64,000 nt of DNA from Armatimonadetes bacterium DC (GCA_001442985.1 LDYB01000019.1:186001-250000); one strand, 5' to 3'. Shown: positions 49,250-59,212, counted from the stretch's first letter. Notes: generated by a model not told the origin, from the letters alone. Numbers and translations are program-made.

Positions 49250-50746
49250 GTGGAGGCACAGAGCAGAGGCTACCTGCGCGTCGTTCTGTGCCTCCTGATG
49301 CTTTGTTCCGGAGACATTTTCGCATATTCTCAGCCTGTAGACGCCGAGTTAACCCTGCGAGCAGGCAGGTACCTTGTGAGCCGAAACCCGGAAGGCGCCC
49401 TGCAGATTCACCTCTCTGATGGCGTGGAACTGATTTATCAGGAGCGTCGCTTGCTGGCGGAGTCTCTCCAGTTAGATACCGAACGCAAAGAGGCGCTTAC
49501 CGAATCGCCTTTTATGCTCATCGCTCCCGAAGGCACTTTGCGCGGGGAGCGTCTACGCTACGAATATGAACGCGGCTTCGGGCGGTTTGAAAACTTTCGA
49601 GCAGAGGTGCTGAAAGTCATCATTCGGGGCGCTGTTCTGGAAGGCGACCTGAGCCAGTTTACCGCCTACCAGATTTCAGCCACCACCTGTGAAAACACGG
49701 TTCCTGACTATGTAATCGAGGCGGACAGCGTACGTCTGACGGAAGGCGTGCGTTTACGCTTGCGCAACGCCCGACTGAAAATTCGCGGGCGCACGGTGTT
49801 GAGCCTGCCGTTTCTGACTGTGCGGGTGCGGGAGACTGCGCAAATACTGGAGCTACCCTCGCCCGTGTATCGCCAGCCTGATGGGTGGGGCATGCGCTCC
49901 CAACTGGAGCTGCCCATCGGCTCGCGCACGGTCGCGACCGCTTCAGGCACGGTGTATTTCAGGGCGCTTCCTGAAACGCGCCTTACCCTCGCGACTGCCC
50001 TGACGCCGGGCATCCCCTATGCCTCCGAACCTGAACTTCGTGCGCGTTTTGAGGCAAGCGCCCTCTATAACCTGCGCATCATCCATGAGCAGGAGCAGGC
50101 GCGCCTCGCTGCTCGAACGCCCACCCTGCGCCTGGAGCAAAGCACCCACATTCGCCCTCTGTTCGCCCCAGAGCGGGACACCCGCCTCTCCCGCAGTGAG
50201 CTGGCGCTGGAGGTCCCCTTTCAAACGAAAGGAGGGGCAGGCGCGCTGGCTTTTCGCATCGGTTCGCAGGCGGAGCGCGTGGGAAGCCGACACACCCCCC
50301 GCACACACCGCGCTACTGCAGAACTGGAGTGGCGGCAATCACTTTTCACAACCCCAAAATGGGAGCTCTGGCTGCTTGCATGGGCAAGCCACACACAGTA
50401 TGGGTCCCGTGGACATTATGCGTGGCTACGTCCCAATGTGGCGCTTCGCTGGCGCCCCGCGCCCACGCTCAGTTTCACACTCGGCTACGGTTCCGCCCGC
50501 GTGGAAGGGTCCACCCCGTTTCTCACGGACCAGCTGGAGGGGCGGAATGAACTCATCATGCGTGCGGAAGGGGTCTGGGGCAACCTGCGCGGCGGTGTGT
50601 TGACGCGCTGGGACACTCAGGGGCATACCCTGAACGATCTTCAGCTGCAGGTGGGTTGGCGCATTCACTGCATCGAGCCGACCCTGTTCTGGCGGCGCTC
50701 GCCCAGCACGCTGTTGCTGGGGATTAACCTGACCGCGTTTCTGTAG
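49250..50746 (+). CDS. LptD/OstA-like outer-membrane protein
   Basis: The 498-residue protein has a signal peptide (VVLCLLMLCSGDIFAYSQ), an OstA-type beta-jellyroll (DGVELIYQERRLLAESLQLDTERKEALTES, LRGERLRYEYERGFG) and a C-terminal region of beta strands ending GINLTAFL. The Cys in TTCENTVPDYVIEADSVRL lies where LptD domains meet. At about 500 residues it is shorter than proteobacterial LptD (about 780). It supports lipopolysaccharide or a similar glycolipid on the outer face. GTG 49250 is preceded by AGGAGGG. Confidence 0.78.
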   Translation: MEAQSRGYLRVVLCLLMLCSGDIFAYSQPVDAELTLRAGRYLVSRNPEGALQIHLSDGVELIYQERRLLAESLQLDTERKEALTESPFMLIAPEGTLRGERLRYEYERGFGRFENFRAEVLKVIIRGAVLEGDLSQFTAYQISATTCENTVPDYVIEADSVRLTEGVRLRLRNARLKIRGRTVLSLPFLTVRVRETAQILELPSPVYRQPDGWGMRSQLELPIGSRTVATASGTVYFRALPETRLTLATALTPGIPYASEPELRARFEASALYNLRIIHEQEQARLAARTPTLRLEQSTHIRPLFAPERDTRLSRSELALEVPFQTKGGAGALAFRIGSQAERVGSRHTPRTHRATAELEWRQSLFTTPKWELWLLAWASHTQYGSRGHYAWLRPNVALRWRPAPTLSFTLGYGSARVEGSTPFLTDQLEGRNELIMRAEGVWGNLRGGVLTRWDTQGHTLNDLQLQVGWRIHCIEPTLFWRRSPSTLLLGINLTAFL

Positions 50747-51191
50747 CAGGTGAAGGACTGTCCACAATCAGCGTCACGGGTCCGTCGTTCTCAAGGCTGA
50801 CCACCATATGGGCGCCATAAACCCCCGTCTGCACGGGAACTCCCTCTGCACGCAGGTAGTCGCAGAATCGCTCATACAGCTCACGCCCCCTCTCAAAAGG
50901 GGCGGACTCGGTGAAGCTGGGGCGTCGCCCTTTGCGGCAATCCCCATAGAGCGTGAAGTTGGAGACCACCAGAAAGCTGCCGCCCACCTCTGCCGTAGAC
51001 CGATTCAGTTTGCCCTCCGAATCTTCAAACAGGCGCAGGTGCGCAATCTTTTGTGCCAGCCACCGCGCGTCGGCGTCGGTATCGTCCACATGAACGCCCA
51101 GCAACACCAGCACACCTTTGCCAATCTCCGCGACGCACTGGTCATCCACGACGACCTTTGCGCTTCGAACGCGATTTATCACTCCTCTCAT
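50724..51191 (-). CDS. dtd: D-aminoacyl-tRNA deacylase
   Basis: The 155 residues have the DTD signatures GSFLVVSNFTLYGDCRKGRRPSF and TGVYGAHMVVSLENDGPVTLIVDS. The motif that is SQxTL in most DTDs reads SNFTL, with Asn for Gln. DTD removes D-amino acids and glycine mischarged on tRNA. Its 5' end overlaps rel by 50 bp and its 3' end overlaps the LptD-like gene by 23 bp. Confidence 0.93.
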   Translation of the reverse strand: MRGVINRVRSAKVVVDDQCVAEIGKGVLVLLGVHVDDTDADARWLAQKIAHLRLFEDSEGKLNRSTAEVGGSFLVVSNFTLYGDCRKGRRPSFTESAPFERGRELYERFCDYLRAEGVPVQTGVYGAHMVVSLENDGPVTLIVDSPSPATETRSG

Positions 51192-53415
51192 AGGTTTCGG
51201 AGCCTCCTGCCATCACGCGCATCACCGACAGCACATCCTCAATCGAGTGCAGGCGCTGGGAAAGCACCCGCAGCTCCTGTGCGGAACGCACCTGCACCAT
51301 CAGGTTAATCACCGCCGTGTGGGTGGTGGGGTTTTGCTTCACGCTCACATTGGCAATATTGATGTTCGCGCTCGCCGTGAGGGTTGAAATCTCCGCCAGC
51401 ACTCCCGGCTTATCGATTGCCTCAATGCGCAGGGCGACGGGGTAGACGCGCTCGCCTGTAGCGCTCCACTCGATCGCCATAATCCGGGCAGGCTCTTGCT
51501 CTTCAAGGGCGCGCAGTTGCGGGCACGAGGCGCGATGGACCACAATTCCGCGCCCGCGCGAGACATAGCCGCGCAGCTCGTCACCAGGCAGGGGGTAGCA
51601 ACACGAGGCGCGTCGGGTCAGATACCCCTCGGCGTCCTCAATCTGCATCGCCCGAATCTCACGCACCGGGGACGCCGTTGTCTCCGCGGCAGGGGCAGAG
51701 GACTGCGGTGTCAGCGTGCGCAGGCGCTGCACCACCGCCTGAACACTGGTAATGCCCTCCCCCAGACTGGCGAGCAGGTCGTCTTCCGTGCGGAAATTCA
51801 TCGCCTGCAGAATCGTCGGCAAATGCTCTTTGTAAAACGCGAGCGGGATGCGCAGACGGTTCAGTTCATGCTCCAGACGGTCGCGTCCGAGCGCAATAAA
51901 CTCGGCGCGGCGCTGTTCGCGGAAGTAGGCACGGATTTTGGAACGCGCGCTGGAGGTGCGCACAAGGCTCAGCCACTCGTAGCTGGGCTGAGGTGTGTTG
52001 CGGGTAAGAATCTCCACCACATCGCCCGTGCGCAGCTTGTACTCGTTGGGCACAAGGCGCCCGTTCACTCGCGCCCCGTTGTAGCGCAAGCCAATCTCCG
52101 TGTGAATGCGGAACGCGAAATCAAGCGGCACCGAACCCTCAGGCAGGTCAATAATCTGCCCCTTCGGGGTGAACACGAACACCTGATCGGAGGTGAGGTC
52201 GCGAAACAGGCTGGAAAGGAATTCCAGATGGCTTTTGCGGTCGGTCAGGTCGCGCAGCTGGTCTTGCAGGTCAGGAAGCGCCATCGGCTTCTGGTCAGCG
52301 CGAAGGTTCTCGCCCTCCTTGTAGCGCCAGTGCGCCGCAATCCCGTATTCCGCTATCTGATGCATCTGCCATGTGCGGATTTGAATCTCTAAGGTGCGCT
52401 GATTGGGCCCTATCACTTTGGTGTGGAGCGACTGATAGCCGTTGGGTTTGGGCGCCGCGATATAGTCATAGAAGAGGGCAGGGATGGGCGTCCACATCTC
52501 ATGCACCACGCCGAGCGCCAGATAGCACTCTTCCACGCTCTCGGTGATGATGCGCAGGGCAGTGAGATCATAAATCTGGTTGAAGTCAATCTTTTGCTGG
52601 ATCATCTTGTTATAGATGCTCCAGAGGTGTTTGGGGCGTCCCATCACCTCGGCGCGGATGCCGCGTTCCCACAGGCGCTCTTTGAGCATGCGCACGAGCT
52701 CCTGCACCTCCTGCTGGCGCTCGGCGCGGGTGCGCGCCACCTTCTGGCTAATCTCCCGATACTCCTGCGGGTAGAGATACTTGAACGCCAGATCGTCCAG
52801 TTGCGATTTGATCTGCCAGATACCGAGTCGGTGCGCCAGCGGCGAGTAGACCTGCAGAGTTTCGGTGGCGATTCGCATCTGCTTGTCGGGCGGCAGGCTA
52901 TCCAGGGTCTGCATGTTGTGCAGGCGGTCGGCGAGTTTAATAATCATCACACGCAGGTCGTCGGAGACCGCCAGCAGCAGTTTGCGCAGGTTCTCAGCGG
53001 TTTTGGTGATTTCGAAGTGGCGTCGGCGTGCTTCGCTGAAAATCTCGGCTTTGCTCTCCGAATGGCGCAGCTTGGTAACGCCTTCCACCAGCTGGCGCAC
53101 CGTTGTGCCAAACCGTGCTTCCAGTTCTTCGGGGGTGGTGGGGGTATCTTCCAGCACATCGTGAAGCAGCCCTGCGATAATCGTGTTCAGCCCCATCTTG
53201 AGGTCGGCGAGGATGTGCGCCACCGCCAGCGGGTGGGTGATGTACGGCTGTCCGTCCCGCCGATACTGTCCGTGATGGCGCTCCTCAGCGAACAGGTACG
53301 CGCTTACGATGCGCGAGGTATCCGCCGACGGCAGATATTCCCGCACCTTCTCTATCAGAGCGTCCACCTGCTCGGGGAGCTCAAACTCCAGAAGGCTCTG
53401 CTGTCGCTCATTCAT
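51142..53415 (-). CDS. rel: Bifunctional (p)ppGpp synthetase/hydrolase Rel
   Basis: The 757-residue protein has an HD hydrolase domain (ITHPLAVAHILADLKMGL, HDVLEDT about residue 85), a synthetase domain (IYNKMIQQKIDFNQIYDLTALRI, YIAAPKPNGYQSLHTKVIGP), TGS (VFVFTPKGQIIDLPEGSVPLDFAF), a zinc-finger-like segment (RASCCYPLPGDELRGYVSRGRGIVVHRASC) and a C-terminal ACT domain. It both makes and destroys the stringent-response alarmone. TATAAT lies 15 nt upstream of ATG 53415 without a Shine-Dalgarno. Confidence 0.96.
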   Translation of the reverse strand: MNERQQSLLEFELPEQVDALIEKVREYLPSADTSRIVSAYLFAEERHHGQYRRDGQPYITHPLAVAHILADLKMGLNTIIAGLLHDVLEDTPTTPEELEARFGTTVRQLVEGVTKLRHSESKAEIFSEARRRHFEITKTAENLRKLLLAVSDDLRVMIIKLADRLHNMQTLDSLPPDKQMRIATETLQVYSPLAHRLGIWQIKSQLDDLAFKYLYPQEYREISQKVARTRAERQQEVQELVRMLKERLWERGIRAEVMGRPKHLWSIYNKMIQQKIDFNQIYDLTALRIITESVEECYLALGVVHEMWTPIPALFYDYIAAPKPNGYQSLHTKVIGPNQRTLEIQIRTWQMHQIAEYGIAAHWRYKEGENLRADQKPMALPDLQDQLRDLTDRKSHLEFLSSLFRDLTSDQVFVFTPKGQIIDLPEGSVPLDFAFRIHTEIGLRYNGARVNGRLVPNEYKLRTGDVVEILTRNTPQPSYEWLSLVRTSSARSKIRAYFREQRRAEFIALGRDRLEHELNRLRIPLAFYKEHLPTILQAMNFRTEDDLLASLGEGITSVQAVVQRLRTLTPQSSAPAAETTASPVREIRAMQIEDAEGYLTRRASCCYPLPGDELRGYVSRGRGIVVHRASCPQLRALEEQEPARIMAIEWSATGERVYPVALRIEAIDKPGVLAEISTLTASANINIANVSVKQNPTTHTAVINLMVQVRSAQELRVLSQRLHSIEDVLSVMRVMAGGSETYERSDKSRSKRKGRRG

Positions 53416-53430
53416 AAAGGTTTCTACGGA

Positions 53431-53436
53431 ATTATA
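53431..53436 (-). promoter_or_regulatory. -10 element TATAAT of rel
   Basis: AGTATAAT on the minus strand, 15 nt before ATG 53415. The implied leader is under 10 nt and has no Shine-Dalgarno. Confidence 0.55.
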
Positions 53437-53440
53437 CTGG

Positions 53441-54694
53441 CTAAATCATTTTGGGGTTCCATGTGCCCTGTGCCACGGCAGGCACAAATTGTTCCAGCTC
53501 AGGGCAGGGGAGGTCTACCGTCTGGCGGCGCTCGGCACTGAGATAGGCTGCCATCAGTAGCTCCGTGATACGCACCCCGTACTCCAGCGTGCAGAAAGGC
53601 GTCTCGCCCTTGAGAAAACACTCCGTGAAGTAGCGGTTTTCGGCGATATAGCCGTAGCTGTGTACCTCATCCGCCAGGTAGGGCATCAAGCCCTGCTCGG
53701 CGTTCTGTTTTTCCACGATATCCTCGCCTGCCGCACCCTGCACATTGCGGCTGAAGAAGATCGTGCCTTCGCCCGCGAGCGTGTTGATGGCTAACATATA
53801 TTCAGGTCCCAGCACCTCAAAGGTGAGTCGCAGGCCAGGTCCCACAAAACACCACGAAGTGGTGGCTTCCACAAGGGCGAGGTTGCCGCTGGGGGTTTCA
53901 AAAACAATTTTGGCAGAGGCGTAGTCCTCGGCAGGGTGGTTAACATAATCTACCTCCATCTCGTGGGCGTAGGCGTCGCGGAGTTTCTGGGCGTATTCAG
54001 GGCGTGCCCACTTGAGGCAGGCAATCTGTGCTGTTACGGAGCGCGGCTTAAGCGCCTCAAGGGGCAGGGAAGGGGGCGTCAGCACGAACCAGCCTGCGGC
54101 GACGCTGTGGCACATCATGTCGTTCAGCACGCCGCCGCCCTGCAGGTCGCCCCGCCAGAACCATGCGCGGTGGGGTCCGCTATGTTCCTCGGCGCATCGC
54201 GCCAGATACGGCTCGCCCGCAATTGAGGCGCCGCGCCGCCAGAGCAGCTCCTTGCCACGCACCACCGACGGCGCAAAAAGCTGATTCTCCAGATACCCGT
54301 GGGGGATACCTGCTTCTTCAACTGCCTGAAGCACGCGGCGCGCTTCGGCGAGGTTCCGTGCCAGCGGCTTCTCCACCGCCAGCCCTTTGAGCGCCGCACG
54401 CCCCGATCTCACCTCGTCGGCAATCGCCTCGATGAGCTCCACCCGCACATAGTTTGGCGCGAGGAACCAGATGGCATCCACCGACTCATCGCGCGCCATC
54501 GCGCGTACATCGGTGAACACTTTCGGGGAACCCACGCCAAGCGTCTGGCACAACTGCGCCAGTTCGCTGGCGGACTTTTCGTTCCGGCTCGCGATGGCTG
54601 TAATCTCGGCGTCTCGAACATTCACAAACGCCTGCGCATGGAAGCGGGCAACAAAGCCACTGCCGACAATCCCAATTCGCAACCGACTCGCCAT
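53441..54694 (-). CDS. Gfo/Idh/MocA-family oxidoreductase
   Basis: The 417-residue protein has an N-terminal Rossmann fold (LRIGIVGSGFVARFHAQAFVNV, residues 4-25), the dinucleotide-domain motif GLAVEKPLARNLAEARRV (the EKP lysine) and a C-terminal alpha/beta domain with GGGVLNDMMCHSVAAGWF. These NAD(P)-dependent enzymes oxidise or reduce sugars and related compounds; the substrate is not predictable. No clear Shine-Dalgarno is seen. It lies just upstream of rel on the same strand. Confidence 0.9.
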   Translation of the reverse strand: MASRLRIGIVGSGFVARFHAQAFVNVRDAEITAIASRNEKSASELAQLCQTLGVGSPKVFTDVRAMARDESVDAIWFLAPNYVRVELIEAIADEVRSGRAALKGLAVEKPLARNLAEARRVLQAVEEAGIPHGYLENQLFAPSVVRGKELLWRRGASIAGEPYLARCAEEHSGPHRAWFWRGDLQGGGVLNDMMCHSVAAGWFVLTPPSLPLEALKPRSVTAQIACLKWARPEYAQKLRDAYAHEMEVDYVNHPAEDYASAKIVFETPSGNLALVEATTSWCFVGPGLRLTFEVLGPEYMLAINTLAGEGTIFFSRNVQGAAGEDIVEKQNAEQGLMPYLADEVHSYGYIAENRYFTECFLKGETPFCTLEYGVRITELLMAAYLSAERRQTVDLPCPELEQFVPAVAQGTWNPKMI

Positions 54695-54817
54695 ATCGTT
54701 TTATTTTCGGGCAGCCGCGCACAATTCCTGCGAAACGCGGGTTATAGTCGCCCGTCGAGTAGAATATTAGCAGGGGACCCGAAATTTGCGGGGAACTTGA
54801 TAAAACGGAGGTTGCCT

Positions 54818-55408
54818 ATGTGGAGAATACAGACGGTTCTGGCTGTTTTGTTCGCCAGCATGCTGGTGAGCTTTGCTCAGATGAACTTTTTCGCCATCCA
54901 TGGCTCCACTGCCGACCCAGAGGATGATGACACGCTCGCTCTGTCGGCGGTGGGACCTGGACCAGCGGCGAGCTTGCGAATTAACCTGATGTTTATTAGC
55001 GGGCTCGGAAATCAACCGATTCGAAGTGCGCTTTTTGAGTTCACGCCTGCTACCCCGATTGCGGTGCCGAACGGGCAACTGCTGTTTGCCACCGCCGACC
55101 CTGCGCAGGCGTCCAACCAGCTGCAGGTTACGGCTCGCTCTGTGCCTGGCGCGCGAATTGGTCAGGCGAGCTTTCCCGCGCGTTTTCAGATTCGTGACAA
55201 CAACGGTAACATTCAGGAACAGCAGGGAACCATTCAGATAACCGTAACGGACACGGAACCCTACGCCTTCCAGCGTCCGAACCCTACAGCTCCGCGCGAC
55301 CGCATCCAGATCCAGTTCATTATCAACAATGTGCCCGTCAACTACACTGGGGAGCTTTCTACGCCGCGCGGTCAGGGGAACCTGTTTGTGGGCGGGCGTG
55401 TCATCTAA
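54818..55408 (+). CDS. Secreted protein of unknown function
   Basis: The start is ATG 54818 after CGGAGG; the ORF-track start at 54299 is antisense to the oxidoreductase. The 196 residues have a signal peptide (VLAVLFASMLVSFAQ) and a beta-rich body (PAASLRINLMFISG, FPARFQIRDNNGNIQEQQGTIQITVTDTEPYAF). No known family is recognised. It is followed after 12 bp by the beta-propeller gene and then a pseudopilin, a likely three-gene unit. Confidence 0.7.
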   Translation: MWRIQTVLAVLFASMLVSFAQMNFFAIHGSTADPEDDDTLALSAVGPGPAASLRINLMFISGLGNQPIRSALFEFTPATPIAVPNGQLLFATADPAQASNQLQVTARSVPGARIGQASFPARFQIRDNNGNIQEQQGTIQITVTDTEPYAFQRPNPTAPRDRIQIQFIINNVPVNYTGELSTPRGQGNLFVGGRVI

Positions 55409-55420
55409 GGAGGTGCGCCG

Positions 55421-56890
55421 ATGAGAAAACCGATCCTGTCTTTCTTGCTTGGGAGTGTGGTGCTGTGCCAGATAGCCAGCGCCCAATATGTCCAGAATGC
55501 TTTGCCCCCTGAGGATATCTCCTCTCGCCCGATTTTTGGCGACAACCAGCGCCTGAGCCATACCAGCCGTTATGCGGGTCCCACAGTGCCTCAGGTACGC
55601 TGGGTGGCGTCTGGGGGCGCAATCCACGAACCGACAGACCTTCAGGGAACCGTTGTCGCGCCCCAGATGACCGCCTTTGGAAGCGTGCGTTACCCCTACT
55701 ATGGCTTCTTCGACTCGCTCACAGGCGAATTTGGTGGCACCTTCGGACCCTTCTGGGGACAAGTATCGCCCCTTACGACCTTCAACACTGCCGTCTATGT
55801 GTTTGGCGACAACGATGTGCTTCTGCAAGTGATTCCTGAGTGGCCCGTCTTTATCCTGTCCGGGGGACAGTACGAGGCGCGTGTCATCAGCCCCAGCCCT
55901 GTGTTGGGCGTCCCCGATCTGGACACGACACTCCGCGGCTTGCCCGCCTATCGCAGTGGGTTTGGCGTCTACACCGACGGCTTAATGAGCTACGCTGTGC
56001 TGGGCGACAATTTCGGGAATCTGTTCGCGATTGGGGTCTACTGGGTTATCAGCAACCGCTACACAGGACCCTTTGTTGGGGTGGACTTCAGTTTCACACC
56101 GTTTCCCCCAATCATCTCGGCGGTGTGGAGTACGGCGGTATTCAACGAATACAACGATTCGGGCTTTGCCGCGTACCACAACGGCGTCGTGCTACAGTAT
56201 GATATCGCCGCCATCCCTGCACCTCAAATTTCCAATGGTTTCACCGTGATGGACCTGAGTCAGGATGACCGCGTGGACCCCAACGACCCGAGTAGCGACC
56301 CCGACCCCATTCCGAGCGACTCGGTGGATCGCCCGATTGTGTTCAGCGCAGATAACAACCGTGCCTACATCTGCGCCTCCAACTACGGGCGTATCTACGC
56401 CGTGGACGCGCTCACAGGGGATCGGCTCTGGGGTTTGAAACTGGATGTGAACCGCCGCATCCCGATTATGGCGGGTCCCTCACTGGGCACGGACGGGGCA
56501 GGGAACGAGCGCCTTTATGTGATTGGGCGCACCGCCAGCAACCGAAGCACTCTGTACGCGATTGATACTCAGACCGGTACAGTGGTGTGGCAACGCGCGT
56601 TGCCGAATGTGAGCCGATGCACACCCACAGTGGATGTGAACGGTCGGCTCTATTTCGGCGACGATAGAGGGTTCCTCTACTGCTACGACGCCAACGGCAA
56701 TCAAATCTGGCGGCTGAGCTTCGGTGCGCCGATCAATGTGTCGCCTGCGCTGATGCTGGACACGGACGGTAACCCGATTCTGGTGGTTGCCGTTTCCAAC
56801 CGTTACCTGGTGGCTATCCAGCAGCGCCAGCCCATTCCGCCCATCGGAGGCACGATAGGCGTCGGCGCCATTGGCGGCGGTGCGCAATAG
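55421..56890 (+). CDS. Secreted PQQ-like beta-propeller protein
   Basis: The 489-residue protein has a signal peptide (FLLGSVVLCQIASAQ) and repeated propeller blades: RAYICASNYGRIYAVDALTGDRLWGLKL, RLYVIGRTASNRSTLYAIDTQTGTVVWQRAL and RLYFGDDRGFLYCYDANGNQIWRLSFG. These match the PQQ/BamB-like repeat; no quinone-ligand residues are evident, so it is probably a binding scaffold. The C-terminus is Gly/Ile-rich. The next gene starts 1 nt after its stop codon. Confidence 0.82.
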   Translation: MRKPILSFLLGSVVLCQIASAQYVQNALPPEDISSRPIFGDNQRLSHTSRYAGPTVPQVRWVASGGAIHEPTDLQGTVVAPQMTAFGSVRYPYYGFFDSLTGEFGGTFGPFWGQVSPLTTFNTAVYVFGDNDVLLQVIPEWPVFILSGGQYEARVISPSPVLGVPDLDTTLRGLPAYRSGFGVYTDGLMSYAVLGDNFGNLFAIGVYWVISNRYTGPFVGVDFSFTPFPPIISAVWSTAVFNEYNDSGFAAYHNGVVLQYDIAAIPAPQISNGFTVMDLSQDDRVDPNDPSSDPDPIPSDSVDRPIVFSADNNRAYICASNYGRIYAVDALTGDRLWGLKLDVNRRIPIMAGPSLGTDGAGNERLYVIGRTASNRSTLYAIDTQTGTVVWQRALPNVSRCTPTVDVNGRLYFGDDRGFLYCYDANGNQIWRLSFGAPINVSPALMLDTDGNPILVVAVSNRYLVAIQQRQPIPPIGGTIGVGAIGGGAQ

Positions 56891-57664
56891 ATGCGAGCGT
56901 TCACGCTGATTGAACTGCTCGTGGTCATAGCGATTGTCGCGTTGCTCATGGCAATCCTGATGCCTGTTTTCCTGCAGGCGCGTGAGCAGGGGCGTCGAAG
57001 CCTCTGCTCACAGAACCTGCGTCAGCTGGCGCTCGCGAATCAGATGTACGCTCAGGACTGGGAGGGCTACTTTGTGCCCGCGGCGCCCGAATTTTTGCGT
57101 GACCAGCGTCGCTGGTTCGGTACACGCAACAGGCAAGGGCGGTTCGAGCCGAAAAACGGACCGCTCGTGCCTTATCTCAAGGATGGGGGCTTGCTACGCC
57201 GATGCCCCTCGTTTGACACCGCCGTCGGATTCGATATGGGCACAGGTGGCTATGTTTACAACGAGGTGGGCGTTGGCTCACGGCTCTGGTTCATGGGGTA
57301 CACCGCAGGGCTACCTGCCTACGATTGTGGGCTGGCAGAGTGGGAAATCCGCAAGCCTGCCGAAACCGCCATGTTCGCGGATGGCGCCCTCGATATCGGC
57401 ACAGGACTGGCGGAATACACCTTCCTGATTGCACCCCCTGATGTGCTCCGCCGCATCCCAAACAGCTACTACCCATTAGATCCCTCGGTGCATTTCCGAC
57501 ACAACCGGAACGCAAATGTGGTGTTTGTGGACGGGCACCTGAGGGCGCTGAAAATGGCGGAGTCCACACCCCAAAGCGGTGCCTATCCCAACGCAAACCC
57601 GCAAGCCCACAACATCGGCTGGTTCGCCCCCACCACGGGAGACACCTACTATGATCCAGAGTAG
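56891..57664 (+). CDS. Pseudopilin-like protein with H-X9-DG motif
   Basis: The 257-residue protein begins [25 protein letters not shown], a pilin leader, and has [13 protein letters not shown], the H-X9-DG motif, near residue 200. It is the third such protein in the window. It abuts the beta-propeller stop directly (ATG at 56891), so it is translationally coupled to a secreted propeller, a possible hint that the pair works together. Confidence 0.85.
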   Translation: MRAFTLIELLVVIAIVALLMAILMPVFLQAREQGRRSLCSQNLRQLALANQMYAQDWEGYFVPAAPEFLRDQRRWFGTRNRQGRFEPKNGPLVPYLKDGGLLRRCPSFDTAVGFDMGTGGYVYNEVGVGSRLWFMGYTAGLPAYDCGLAEWEIRKPAETAMFADGALDIGTGLAEYTFLIAPPDVLRRIPNSYYPLDPSVHFRHNRNANVVFVDGHLRALKMAESTPQSGAYPNANPQAHNIGWFAPTTGDTYYDPE

Positions 57665-57683
57665 GGAAGCGCAGAGAAGCCAT

Positions 57684-57711
57684 TTGCATTCGGCGAAAAA
57701 TAGGGTATAAT
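57684..57711 (+). promoter_or_regulatory. Promoter of rho
   Basis: TTGCAT (57684-57689), 16 bp, TATAAT (57706-57711) with AGGG before it. The leader is about 80 nt. Confidence 0.7.
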
Positions 57712-57798
57712 AGTGGGTAGTGAGCATCCCCAAACGAGCAAGCGTGTGCCCATGCCCACTTGCCAGAATACCAGAACATCGAACGGATGGGAGCAACG

Positions 57799-59202
57799 AT
57801 GAGGAAACGAACACGCACGGCAACTTTAGAAGAACAGCCTGAGACGAGTCCAACTGTCGCTTCGGGCGAAGTCGCAGACGACCCCAACGGTTCCGAGAAC
57901 GGCGGTCTTGCGGTGGAAATGCGCCCCGCACGGGTCAAAGAGGTCGCCGACTTCAAATCGCTGATGGAAATGTCCCTGAGCGACCTCAAACGACGCGCGA
58001 AGCGTGCAGGCGTGGAGGAGACCGACGACAAAGCCGAACTGGTCTACCGCCTGATGCGCGCCCTCAATACCGAACCCGGAACGGAATACACCTGGGGCGT
58101 GCTGGAAATCCTGCCCGACGGTTGGGGCTTCCTGCGCCGCCACCCGAACTTCCAGAACACCAACGAGGATGTCTATGTCTCCCAATCGCAAATTAAGCGT
58201 TTCGGCTTGCGTACAGGAGACCTCGTGTTCGGGGTGGCGCGCCCGCCAAAGGAAGGCGAAAAGTATTACGGGTTGCTTCGAGTGGAAGCCATTAATGGGG
58301 TGCCCGCCGATGAGGCGCGCCGACGCAAAGATTTCGAGCAACTCACACCCCTGTACCCCAACGAGCGCCTTGTCATGGAAACTACCCCCGAAAACATTTC
58401 AGGGCGGATTGTAGACCTGATTGCGCCCATCGGGAAGGGACAGCGTGCGCTGATTGTGGCGCCGCCAAAAGCGGGCAAAACAACCCTGCTCAAAAGTATT
58501 GCGAACAGTATCACCACAAACCATCCCGAAGTCATCTTGCTGGTGCTGCTGGTGGATGAGCGCCCTGAAGAGGTTACCGATATGCGCCGCTCGGTCAAAG
58601 GGCAGGTGGTCAGCTCCACCTTCGACGAGCCGCCCGAAAACCACATGCGCGTCGCCGACCTCGTGCTGGAACGCGCCAAGCGACTGGTGGAGCAGGGTAA
58701 AGATGTGGTGATTCTACTGGACAGCCTGACCCGATTCGGGCGCGCCTCTAACCTGACCACCAGCCCCAGCGGGCGCACCCTCTCCGGAGGGCTGGACCCT
58801 GCCGCCCTGTATCGTCCTAAGCGCTTCTTTGGCGCGGCACGCAACATTGAGGAAGGCGGAAGCCTCACCGTCATCGCCACCTGTCTTATCGACACAGGCT
58901 CCCGAATGGACGAGGTGATTTTTGAAGAGTTCAAAGGCACGGGCAACATGGAACTGGTGCTGTCCCGTGAGCTGGCAGAACGGCGCATCTTCCCGGCGAT
59001 TGATGTGAAGCGCTCCGGCACGCGCCACGAAGAGCTGCTTTACCCGCGCGAGGAACTGATGGCAATCTGGCAACTGCGCCGACTGCTGGCAAACCAGGAA
59101 GACCTCGTGGAGGCGGCAGAACAGCTGATACGGCTGCTGCAGCGCACCCGCTCCAACCGCGAATTCCTGCAGGAAGTGGTGGCACGCACCCGAACGACAT
59201 AA
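57799..59202 (+). CDS. rho: Transcription termination factor Rho
   Basis: The start is set at ATG 57799, behind GGGAG; ATG 57760 and 57790 are in-frame alternatives. The 467 residues have an N-terminal Rho domain (MEMSLSDLKRRAKRAGVE), the cold-shock-like RNA-binding domain (WGVLEILPDGWGFLRR... DVYVSQSQIKRFGLRTGD), Walker A APPKAGKTTLL, Walker B VVILLDSLTR and the Q/R-loop region (SGGLDPAALYRPKRFFGAARNIEEGGSLTV). Rho is the hexameric RNA helicase that terminates untranslated transcripts. It fits a genome where leaderless and tight promoters are common. Confidence 0.97.
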   Translation: MRKRTRTATLEEQPETSPTVASGEVADDPNGSENGGLAVEMRPARVKEVADFKSLMEMSLSDLKRRAKRAGVEETDDKAELVYRLMRALNTEPGTEYTWGVLEILPDGWGFLRRHPNFQNTNEDVYVSQSQIKRFGLRTGDLVFGVARPPKEGEKYYGLLRVEAINGVPADEARRRKDFEQLTPLYPNERLVMETTPENISGRIVDLIAPIGKGQRALIVAPPKAGKTTLLKSIANSITTNHPEVILLVLLVDERPEEVTDMRRSVKGQVVSSTFDEPPENHMRVADLVLERAKRLVEQGKDVVILLDSLTRFGRASNLTTSPSGRTLSGGLDPAALYRPKRFFGAARNIEEGGSLTVIATCLIDTGSRMDEVIFEEFKGTGNMELVLSRELAERRIFPAIDVKRSGTRHEELLYPREELMAIWQLRRLLANQEDLVEAAEQLIRLLQRTRSNREFLQEVVARTRTT

Positions 59203-59212
59203 GGAGGCTCCT

